Assembly: GCA_041658245.1 (NCBI GenBank)
Contig: JBBAAM010000105.1
Coordinates: 1 to 5,673 of the forward strand
Direction: 5' to 3'
Source: Fen-1258 sp041658245
Lineage (GTDB): Bacteria > Bacteroidota > Ignavibacteria > Ignavibacteriales > Melioribacteraceae
Length of the DNA stretch: 5,673 nucleotides
Below are positions 1 through 5,313 of this stretch, one piece after another. Under the pieces are notes generated by a model, which saw nothing but the letters and a program-made list of their open reading frames with translations, was not told the origin of the DNA and did not search any database. Positions within the stretch are counted from its first letter, which is position 1; each line of letters begins with the position of its first letter. A program made the translations under genes and the position numbers.

Positions 1-924
1 ATGGAAGATGCTTTTATATCGTTCTTCGCTTTCCTTCAGAATTAATTCAAATTGTTTTTGTTCTGTTATGTCCCGTGCAATAGCAATAATTACATCTTGA
101 CCAAAGTAATTCCCTTTATGAAGAGTTACAATTTTCGGAAAGATCCCGCCGTTTTTCCTCAATCCCCAAAATTCAAACGAATTTGACTTGCCGGTCTCAA
201 ATGTATTCTGAATTAATTCAACGACTTTCGGAAAATCATTTTTCCCCGGTGCAGAAAGAAATTCTGGTGTACGCCCAATAAATTCATTCCGTTTATAACC
301 ATACATTTTCTCGGCGCCAAAATTAACGTCAAAGAATGCTCCATTTTTGTCCAGGACGTAAATGGCATCTAATATAGTATTGAATAACCCGCGGTAACTC
401 TCTTCGCTGTTTCTTAATTGGTCTTCCTTTTTTTTTCGCCCGGTTATATCTGAAGCAATACCAATTAATGCTATCGGAACATTCTTATCATCATGAACAA
501 CTGCGGTTGAGAGTGAAATTGGAAACTCTGTGCCATCCTTTTTTTTATTCACAAGTTCTCCAACCCATCCTCCTTGAATTGTAGCAGCACGGATTGTCTC
601 GGTAGAGTCCATTAAAGGATTTGAACCTCTCACCATATCATCAATATTATTGCCGATCAGTTCCTCTCTACTAAAACCATATGTTTCAACAAAAGCGTTG
701 TTAACAAAAATTAAATTGTTATTTGCATCAGTTATACTAACACATTCATTAATACTGCTTAGAGCATGAGCAAGAAGTTTAATTTTTTCTTTATTATTCT
801 TAAAATCGGCTGTATCGTCAAAAACTATTTCATCATCAAGAATTGATTTAACTCCCTTCTGCAATTTCTGCACATCTTTAGTCGAAGGATCCATGTCCGG
901 TTGATGAGTGTTTTCCCTTTTCAT
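1..924 (-). CDS. Multi-PAS sensory protein, N-terminal part (runs off left edge)
   Basis: The frame is open from the ATG at 924 to the window edge, giving 308 codons without a stop; the C-terminus is not seen. Residues 1-45 are a polar leader. PAS domain 1 spans about 50-165 (CVSITDANNNLIFVNNAF, YGFSREELIG, a KKDGTEFP turn and a closing DITGRKKKED). PAS domain 2 spans about 175-290 (AIYVLDKNGAFFDVN, YGYKRNEFIGR, closing ARDITEQKQ). A third PAS starts at about 299 (EERYKSIFH). There is no membrane segment, so it is likely cytosolic. The start codon overlaps the stop of the upstream regulator gene in an ATGA, which implies translational coupling, and no strong Shine-Dalgarno is needed. Proteins of this build usually end in a histidine kinase or, less often, a GGDEF domain; which one applies here cannot be seen. 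PAS ligands are not predictable from the sequence. Confidence 0.9.
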   Translation of the reverse strand, partial: MKRENTHQPDMDPSTKDVQKLQKGVKSILDDEIVFDDTADFKNNKEKIKLLAHALSSINECVSITDANNNLIFVNNAFVETYGFSREELIGNNIDDMVRGSNPLMDSTETIRAATIQGGWVGELVNKKKDGTEFPISLSTAVVHDDKNVPIALIGIASDITGRKKKEDQLRNSEESYRGLFNTILDAIYVLDKNGAFFDVNFGAEKMYGYKRNEFIGRTPEFLSAPGKNDFPKVVELIQNTFETGKSNSFEFWGLRKNGGIFPKIVTLHKGNYFGQDVIIAIARDITEQKQFELILKESEERYKSIFH

Positions 925-1550
925 TTCTCAGCTGCCTGCATTTCCGGTAAGTTGTTTTTCAAGAAAGCATTGTTATCTAAAAACAAATCTTTGTCCAATG
1001 TTCTTTTGATAATACCATTATAAATGAAAACTTTTGTTGACAATTTAGTTAAATCATCTACTAAAAGATAAATTGATACTTCGTTGTCAGAATATTGATT
1101 ACCCAATAATGACTTGAAAAAAGATTTGAATTGTGTGTCTTCATCAACAATTAAGATATGTTCTTCAATTTTCGAAATATCTTTTCCATTGGCTGCATTT
1201 TTTTTATTGATAATTTTTTGAATTCTTTTGACAGAATCATCTATCTCAATTGGTTTAAGAAGGTAATCACAAATTCCCTTTTCAGCAAGATTGCTCACTA
1301 CTTGTCCATCACTCAATGCGGTAATTACAATTACCGGAATATTTTTAAGGATCTGATTAGCTCGAATAATTTCTAACATTTTTAAACCATCCATCACAGG
1401 CATCGAATCCGGTATATTATTGATAAGCAGATTCAGACCCACCTGACCGTTCTCCGCCTCAAGAATATTGCATTCAAAGTTTTTTTTGAGCATATGATTT
1501 ATTAAATGCCGGTTGCTCTTATCATCGTCTATAATTAAAAATTTTAACAA
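921..1550 (-). CDS. Degenerate tandem-receiver response regulator lacking phospho-acceptor Asp
   Basis: This is a 209-residue protein with two CheY-like parts. Part 1 (residues 1-115) has the acidic pocket IIDDD (D8-D10), the switch threonine T77 in VIVITA and the lysine in LLKP (K99). However, it reads NNIPDSMPVMDG where receivers normally have PD-(hydrophobic strand)-D-x-x-MPVMDG, so beta-3 and the phospho-acceptor, about six residues, are absent in frame. Part 2 (131-209) starts like a receiver (HILIVDED) and ends like the alpha-4/beta-5 end of one (KVFIYNG, then AFLKNN with KP changed to KN). It is only about 79 residues, so beta-2 to beta-3 appear missing. There is no DNA-binding or enzymatic output domain. 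The start is a TTG at 1550, supported by GGAG six nt upstream. The gene follows the kinase gene by 13 nt and overlaps the next gene. It probably cannot be phosphorylated conventionally and may act as a binding or connector protein, or be decaying. Confidence 0.85.
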   Translation of the reverse strand: MLKFLIIDDDKSNRHLINHMLKKNFECNILEAENGQVGLNLLINNIPDSMPVMDGLKMLEIIRANQILKNIPVIVITALSDGQVVSNLAEKGICDYLLKPIEIDDSVKRIQKIINKKNAANGKDISKIEEHILIVDEDTQFKSFFKSLLGNQYSDNEVSIYLLVDDLTKLSTKVFIYNGIIKRTLDKDLFLDNNAFLKNNLPEMQAAEK

Positions 1551-1556
1551 TGTCTT

Positions 1557-1560
1557 CTCC
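1557..1560 (-). promoter_or_regulatory. Ribosome binding site deciding a TTG start
   Basis: On the minus strand GGAG lies six nt before the TTG at 1550-1548. No ATG occurs at a comparable distance in this frame, so the TTG start of the degenerate regulator is preferred. The site lies in the 13-nt gap after the kinase stop codon. Confidence 0.65.
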
Positions 1561-1563
1561 GCT

Positions 1564-3054
1564 TTATAACTGTTGATTTTTCTTTGCTAATGTAAAATGA
1601 AATATTGTACCATTTCCTTCCTCGCTTTCAATCCAAATTTTGCCGGAATGCTTTTCCACAAATTCTTTACATAGTAATAATCCCAATCCGGTTCCTTTTT
1701 CTTTTGCAGTTCCATTGGTGGAATAGATGATATTTGAATCGAGAAGTTTTTCGATGTTCGTTTTTGAAATGCCGATTCCGTTATCACTCACAGATAAATG
1801 AAAATAATTATCCAATTCCTCACAGGCAATCCGGATAGTTCCATCATTATGAGTAAACTTTATGGCATTACCGGTTAGGTTAATAAGAATTGAATGCAGC
1901 ATATTTTCATCGGCGTAAATGTGAGTTCCTGCTGCTGCTGAATTAATGAGTGAGATATTTTTATTAGAAGCCGATGCATTCAGTAAATTCATAATTCGCT
2001 TAACGCTATACGAAAGATCAATAATCTCAGGTTGAAAAGATATTCTTCCGGTTTGAACACGCGACCAATCGAGAATATTGTTTAACAGTGTATTTGTGCT
2101 TTTTGAAATCTCCGCAATATTCCCGGCGAATTCTTTTATCTCTTCTTTTTCAAGACCGTCAATTTCGTTCGATAATATTTCTGCATAACCGAGCAATCCG
2201 TTTATGGGTGTTCGTAAATCATGACTTATGATAGAAAAGAATTTGTCTTTAGTTTCATTCAGATGTTTCAGCTCTTCAGTGAATTTTTGGATTTGTATCT
2301 CAGCGAGTTTTTGAATTGAAATATCCCGTAAGATCATTAAAACTTTTTCGTAATCACTCATCACAAAGCGCGCTTCAAAAAAAAGCAATTCATCGGGGTT
2401 CTCTGTCTCAAGTTGAAATTCGAACGTTTGTAAGTCACCAGTTTGAAATACAGTTCCGATAATTTCAAGTATTTGTTCACCGATCTCTTTCGGAAATACA
2501 CCAATAACTGAATGCCCCTTCAGTTGGTGCGGATTAAAAAAAAGATTATGGTAGTTGCTGTTTTTGTAATCAATAAAAACACCGGTATTTGATAAGACGA
2601 AAATGAAATCCGGCAAAGCTTTTAGAATGGAATAATCTCCGACATGTAAATCACGAATTAGTTTTTCAATAATCACATGCCCGGTTATGTCTTCAACAAT
2701 GCAGTCATAAAACAAAATATCACCGTCATCGTTTTTATTCACAGTTACCCGCTCTCTGAATAAGAGAGATAAGCCATTCTTCTTGATCCACCTGTTCTCA
2801 AACGGTTCAGCCAAATTGTTTTTACTCAAATACGAAGAATATTTATTGACCGAGAAGCACTCTTTGAGTTCGATACTTGTTATTGCTTGTGAAGACAGCC
2901 CGGCAAACGAATCGAATCCGAGCAGTCTTATGAACGAATTGTTGGCAAATGTTAGAGTACCATCACCTGAAATTCGGAAAATACCAAATGCGAAATTTTC
3001 GATTATGCTGTCGCATTGAATTTGGTCACTGTTGTTATAGTTCTTTTCTTCCAT
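1564..3054 (-). CDS. Soluble PAS-PAS sensor histidine kinase
   Basis: This 496-residue kinase has no membrane segment or signal peptide, so it is cytosolic. PAS 1 lies at about 19-126 (GIFRISGDGTLTFANNSF, closing VEDITG). PAS 2 lies at about 141-249 (LPDFIFVLSNTGVF, closing LRDISIQK). A short coiled-coil linker (about 250-270) leads into HisKA, with the H-box FFSIISHDLRTP carrying the phospho-accepting H278. The HATPase domain shows the N-box NLTGNAIKFT (N396), the G1 box DNGIGI (424-429) and the G2 box GTGLGL (454-459), all intact. It should autophosphorylate on H278. The start is placed at the ATG at 3054; a TTG one codon upstream also fits, and the Shine-Dalgarno is weak for either. It is the first gene of the leftward operon. 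The adjacent regulator lacks a phospho-acceptor, so its phosphate must go elsewhere or be used differently. The signal sensed is unknown. Confidence 0.95.
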   Translation of the reverse strand: MEEKNYNNSDQIQCDSIIENFAFGIFRISGDGTLTFANNSFIRLLGFDSFAGLSSQAITSIELKECFSVNKYSSYLSKNNLAEPFENRWIKKNGLSLLFRERVTVNKNDDGDILFYDCIVEDITGHVIIEKLIRDLHVGDYSILKALPDFIFVLSNTGVFIDYKNSNYHNLFFNPHQLKGHSVIGVFPKEIGEQILEIIGTVFQTGDLQTFEFQLETENPDELLFFEARFVMSDYEKVLMILRDISIQKLAEIQIQKFTEELKHLNETKDKFFSIISHDLRTPINGLLGYAEILSNEIDGLEKEEIKEFAGNIAEISKSTNTLLNNILDWSRVQTGRISFQPEIIDLSYSVKRIMNLLNASASNKNISLINSAAAGTHIYADENMLHSILINLTGNAIKFTHNDGTIRIACEELDNYFHLSVSDNGIGISKTNIEKLLDSNIIYSTNGTAKEKGTGLGLLLCKEFVEKHSGKIWIESEEGNGTIFHFTLAKKNQQL

Positions 3055-3100
3055 CAAAATAATTTATTCTCATTTTTTACTAATTGTTCAAGTTGACCAC

Positions 3101-3205
3101 TTAAGGGCGGTTCTAAAAATATCAATATCCTCTGCGGACTTTGCTTTTTCCTTGCGTTCTCTGCGTTAAATATTTACATACGATAATTTTTAGAACCGTC
3201 CTTAA
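3101..3205. repeat. Small inverted-repeat (MITE-like) dispersed element
   Basis: The left arm 3101-3120 and the right arm 3186-3205 are reverse complements over 20 bp with one mismatch, which would be a G-U pair in RNA. Both ends read TTAA at the outer edge. The 65-nt core contains a run of short TCTGCG / TTGCGTTC / CTGCGTTAAA units. From memory this core resembles a family of GC-richer intergenic repeats, built of units like AACGCAGAG and AACGCAAAG on the opposite strand, found in many environmental bacterial genomes. There is no transposase. It lies about 50 nt upstream of the kinase start and would be in its leader if transcription starts farther upstream. It could be a non-autonomous mobile element or a structured RNA or terminator. 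Confidence 0.6.
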
Positions 3206-3364
3206 TATCAACAGGATTAATCGAAAATTACACGTAACTAATTCCGGTTTCCTTAAGACTGACCATATAATCCGAATATTTAAAGACAGAAAAAAATCCA
3301 TTACTTACAATTTGCGACAATTCGAGTGCCATCCTTCAAATCAAGAAATAATGTTGACGATCTA

Positions 3365-3391
3365 TTATCGAAAGAAAATGTTGCGAATTCA
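3365..3391 (-). promoter_or_regulatory. Sigma-28-like promoter facing the kinase operon
   Basis: On the minus strand TGAA (3391-3388) is followed after exactly 15 nt by TTCGATAA (3372-3365), compared with the FliA consensus TAAA-N15-GCCGATAA. It points to the kinase gene about 300 nt away, and its transcript would run through the inverted-repeat element. The -35 box has one mismatch and the distance is long, so this is a moderate call. Confidence 0.35.
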
Positions 3392-3549
3392 GTGTTTGTT
3401 GCTCCATTATTCTTTCTCATCGGATAGAGAGAAAATATAATGTATGCGGCAATAATTGGATTGTTCAATAAAAATCATCTGAATAATATTAGCCATAAAA
3501 GATTCTGATGAATGCGTAAAACTTATTTTGGTTCTTTTCTGTACTGGAA

Positions 3550-3576
3550 TGAAAATTGTCTATTATTATTCGATAA
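3550..3576 (+). promoter_or_regulatory. Sigma-28-like promoter match in intergenic DNA
   Basis: TGAA (3550-3553), a 15-nt spacer and TTCGATAA (3569-3576) repeat the pattern found before cheW and the yfiR-like gene. It points rightward about 390 nt ahead of cheW, with no clear gene directly behind it. It could be an upstream cheW promoter, the start of a small RNA, or chance. Confidence 0.25.
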
Positions 3577-3910
3577 TGAGTTAGAGATGATTTTAGTTAG
3601 CATAAATACTACAGAAAATTTTTGCGAGATAAATATTTATCATCGAATGATGAAAGTAGATCTCGTAAAGAAGTTAAAAATGAAAAATAATTCTCATTGG
3701 AGAACTATTACCATTTTTGCTTCGGTAGTCAGAGGAATATTCATTTTATTCAAGCGGATAGCACTTTCTCCAGTTGCAAAGAATACAGTATAAAACAATT
3801 CAGCTTTCAAATTCTTTTTCCGTATAGAGCACACTTTTAAAATTATTAACCGATACTATTTTTTGAATATCAATACAGATATCCAAAATAAACTGCACAT
3901 CATTTCCAAC

Positions 3911-3937
3911 TCAACATTTCTAATTCCTCTTCGATAA
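3911..3937 (+). promoter_or_regulatory. Sigma-28 (FliA)-like promoter of cheW
   Basis: TCAA (3911-3914), exactly 15 nt, then TTCGATAA (3930-3937) matches the FliA layout TAAA-N15-GCCGATAA in three of four -35 bases and six of eight -10 bases, including the CGATAA core. A start about seven nt downstream would give a leader of roughly 25 nt ending in the AGGAG of cheW, which is good geometry. FliA control is common for chemotaxis genes in flagellated bacteria; its presence here is inferred. Confidence 0.5.
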
Positions 3938-3956
3938 TGGAGTGTAAAAGAATAAC

Positions 3957-3961
3957 AGGAG
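3957..3961 (+). promoter_or_regulatory. Ribosome binding site deciding the TTG start of cheW
   Basis: A full AGGAG lies seven nt before the TTG at 3969. The first in-frame ATG, at about codon 40, is inside the conserved CheW fold, so TTG is the credible start. Confidence 0.8.
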
Positions 3962-3968
3962 TTTACAA

Positions 3969-4454
3969 TTGAGCAGCTATTCCGAAAACAAAAACGAATC
4001 AACAGAACTTCTTCAGTTAGTAAGCTTTAAAATAGCAAATGAAGAGTTTGGTGTTGACATACTAAATGTACAAGAGATCAACAAGATGACTACCATAACT
4101 AAAGTGCCAAACTCCCCGGCATTTGTTGAAGGTGTTATCAATTTGCGCGGAAGAGTAATTCCGGTTGTGAATCTAAGAGTAAAAATGAGTATGCCAAATA
4201 AAGAATATGATAAGGATACTCGCATCATTGTTGTTGATCTTTCCGGGAAAACCGTAGGATTTTTAGTTGACTCCGTAAGCGAAGTATTGAGAATACCAAG
4301 AAATATTATTGAACCGCCCCCGTCAATGGTGGCAGGAATAAATTCAAATTATATTACCGCAGTTGGAAAGCTGGAAGACAGATTACTCATTCTTTTAGAT
4401 CTGGATAAGGTTCTATTAGAAGAAGAGAAAACAGTGTTAGAGACAGTCAACTGA
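3969..4454 (+). CDS. cheW: CheW chemotaxis coupling protein
   Basis: CheW is the cytoplasmic adaptor that links chemoreceptor tips to the CheA kinase P5 domain in receptor arrays. The 161 residues are the usual length for a single-domain CheW. Visible family features are LVSFKIANEEFGVDI (17-31), VQEINKM, VPNSPAFVEGVINLRG (46-61), IPVVNLR (64-70), VGFLVDSVSEVLRI (96-109) and a C-terminal LLILLDLDKVL. R60 in NLRG aligns with E. coli CheW R62, a receptor-contact residue. Translation starts at a TTG behind a strong AGGAG. No cheA, receptor, cheY, cheR or cheB is next to it in the window, so it is an orphan copy here. A sigma-28-like promoter precedes it and a terminator follows, suggesting a single-gene transcript. 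CheV is excluded because there is no receiver domain. Confidence 0.95.
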   Translation: MSSYSENKNESTELLQLVSFKIANEEFGVDILNVQEINKMTTITKVPNSPAFVEGVINLRGRVIPVVNLRVKMSMPNKEYDKDTRIIVVDLSGKTVGFLVDSVSEVLRIPRNIIEPPPSMVAGINSNYITAVGKLEDRLLILLDLDKVLLEEEKTVLETVN

Positions 4455-4493
4455 AAAAAATAATGATGAGAAATATTTACTTTTTGGACAACC

Positions 4494-4520
4494 CCGACAA
4501 TCTGAGTATTTCGGCTTTTT
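4494..4520 (+). terminator. Likely rho-independent terminator after cheW
   Basis: CCGA (4494-4497), a bulged C and AAT can pair with ATT and TCGG (4508-4514) around a CTGAGT loop, directly followed by CTTTTT. The stem is short (seven pairs, one bulge), so termination strength is uncertain. It sits 40 nt after the cheW stop codon. Confidence 0.5.
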
Positions 4521-4546
4521 AAAGTGGGCTCATAACTGATTCTACG

Positions 4547-4582
4547 ATGAGAGAGAAGACCAATCAGTCTCCTCTCTCTCAT
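4547..4582 (+). repeat. Strong hairpin with alternating GA/CT arms
   Basis: ATGAGAGAGA plus AGAC (4547-4560) pairs with GTCT and TCTCTCTCAT (4567-4582) around a CAATCA loop, with two unpaired Cs at 4571-4572. This gives 14 base pairs. No T-run follows on either side, so it is not a classical terminator. It may protect the 3' end of the cheW mRNA, back up the terminator, or be a remnant of a repeat element. Confidence 0.6.
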
Positions 4583-4694
4583 ATCATGCGTAATATTGAC
4601 CAAATTTCCCCAAAACACCACCCCTTAGAAACTCTTCTGCTCAATTCATCATTTATTATCTTTTTCAATTGGCATTCACATTGAGTGATTAAAC

Positions 4695-4721
4695 TAAACT
4701 ATAAAACATTTTATTCGATAA
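4695..4721 (+). promoter_or_regulatory. Sigma-28 (FliA)-like promoter of the yfiR-like operon
   Basis: TAAA (4695-4698), exactly 15 nt, then TTCGATAA (4714-4721) is the best match in the window to TAAA-N15-GCCGATAA: the -35 is perfect and the -10 has six of eight bases. Initiation near 4729 gives a leader of about 70 nt to the ATG at 4798. A sigma-70-like TATAAA at 4700 overlaps it but lacks a well-spaced -35. Confidence 0.55.
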
Positions 4722-4797
4722 TCAAGAGAGGAATGCTTCATTAACTGATTTGAAATCAATAGCAATGACAAATAATAAAAATAAAGGATGATTAAAA

Positions 4798-5298
4798 ATG
4801 GTAATAAATAAAAGACTATTTGCAGTAGTAACTTGTTTAATCGTTTTCACCGCAGCTAATAGTTTCGCACAAGAAATGGCAATTCCTGCAAATGTACAAG
4901 CTAATTTATTTAAGAAAATCTTTGCATTTGATAAAACACTTGCCTCAAAAGGAAATATAGAGGTTGCAGTTCTCTCGGGAAGTGGCTCCGGTGATGTTAT
5001 GGTCGCAGCTTTTAAAGACGCCGGTGTAAATGCAAAAACTGTAAGCGGTGATCAGGTGCCGGCTGGCGTTTCGGTTGTTTATTTAATGCCTGGAGTGGCT
5101 CCTCAAAAACAACAATATGCTTCAAAAGGTGTTCTATCCATCTGCGGTTCAAGTATTAATGTTGAAGATGGTAAAATTTCTATCGGACTTGGTCTCGAAA
5201 GTGGAAAACCTAAGATCATTGTTCACATGGGACAACTGAAAGCAGAAGGACATGAACTCTCTACAGATGTATTAAAAATTGCGTATGTAATTAAATAA
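4798..5298 (+). CDS. Secreted YfiR-family (DUF4154-like) protein
   Basis: The protein has 166 residues. A signal peptide covers 1-24 (MVINKR, a hydrophobic core, then NSFA before Q25), so the mature protein should be periplasmic; the cysteine in the signal core does not form a good lipobox. The mature part follows the YfiR pattern: an initial helix (ANVQANLFKKIFAFDK), a Rossmann-like half, then GVLSICGSSI (111-120), VEDGKISIGLGLESGKPKIIVHM (122-144) and a terminal LSTDVLKIAYVI. In Pseudomonas, YfiR binds the periplasmic domain of the diguanylate cyclase YfiN and holds it inactive. Here the next gene, 15 nt downstream, encodes a CHASE8-type membrane sensor, the expected partner. It has only one mature cysteine (C116), so the intramolecular disulfide control known for Pseudomonas YfiR is unlikely. 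The start has AAGGA nine nt upstream. The family call rests on pattern memory and is fairly secure. Confidence 0.8.
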   Translation: MVINKRLFAVVTCLIVFTAANSFAQEMAIPANVQANLFKKIFAFDKTLASKGNIEVAVLSGSGSGDVMVAAFKDAGVNAKTVSGDQVPAGVSVVYLMPGVAPQKQQYASKGVLSICGSSINVEDGKISIGLGLESGKPKIIVHMGQLKAEGHELSTDVLKIAYVIK

Positions 5299-5313
5299 TT
5301 TGAAGGTGTAAGT

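Larger units (their letters stand above)
3055..3968. other. Divergent intergenic region without a convincing gene
   Basis: This stretch of about 0.9 kb separates the leftward kinase operon from the rightward cheW. Open frames of 99 and 93 codons exist (from 3141 and 3512), but they have no ribosome binding site and no recognisable domain, and the first begins inside the inverted-repeat element. The region holds a 105-bp inverted-repeat element (3101-3205) and three sigma-28-like promoter matches: one leftward, one internal rightward and one just before cheW. A weak sigma-70-like pair, TTGAAC-N17-AATAAA, lies on the minus strand at 3091-3063 just before the kinase start. I see nothing else definite; the rest may be decayed coding DNA or an untranslated leader. 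Confidence 0.6.
4455..4797. other. Intergenic region between cheW and the yfiR-like gene
   Basis: This 343-nt stretch has no plausible gene. It contains a likely intrinsic terminator for cheW, a longer purine/pyrimidine-rich hairpin, a sigma-28-like promoter and the ribosome binding site AAGGA (4784-4788, nine nt before the ATG) of the yfiR-like gene. Confidence 0.7.

Noticed and set aside
428..546. Runs of nine (428-436) and eight (539-546) T, i.e. A-runs in the PAS gene, as phase-variable slippage sites
   Set aside because: Similar eight-base runs occur in the regulator and kinase genes of this AT-rich window. They encode ordinary Lys-rich turns and the frame is intact, so there is no sign of switching.
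2149..2175. Fifth TTCGATAAT as a promoter
   Set aside because: It lies inside the kinase gene on the antisense strand, and the position 15 nt upstream reads TTCA, without the TNAA box.
3141..3440. 99-codon plus-strand open frame
   Set aside because: It begins inside the inverted-repeat element, has no ribosome binding site and shows no recognisable domain or typical protein composition.
3512..3793. 93-codon plus-strand open frame as a small gene
   Set aside because: It has an ATG but no Shine-Dalgarno, no recognised family and a composition as expected from translated AT-rich noncoding DNA. A real small gene cannot be fully excluded.
4013..4228. Minus-strand open frames across cheW (also 4349-4621)
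   Set aside because: They are shadows of the clear CheW coding frame, without ribosome binding sites or domains.
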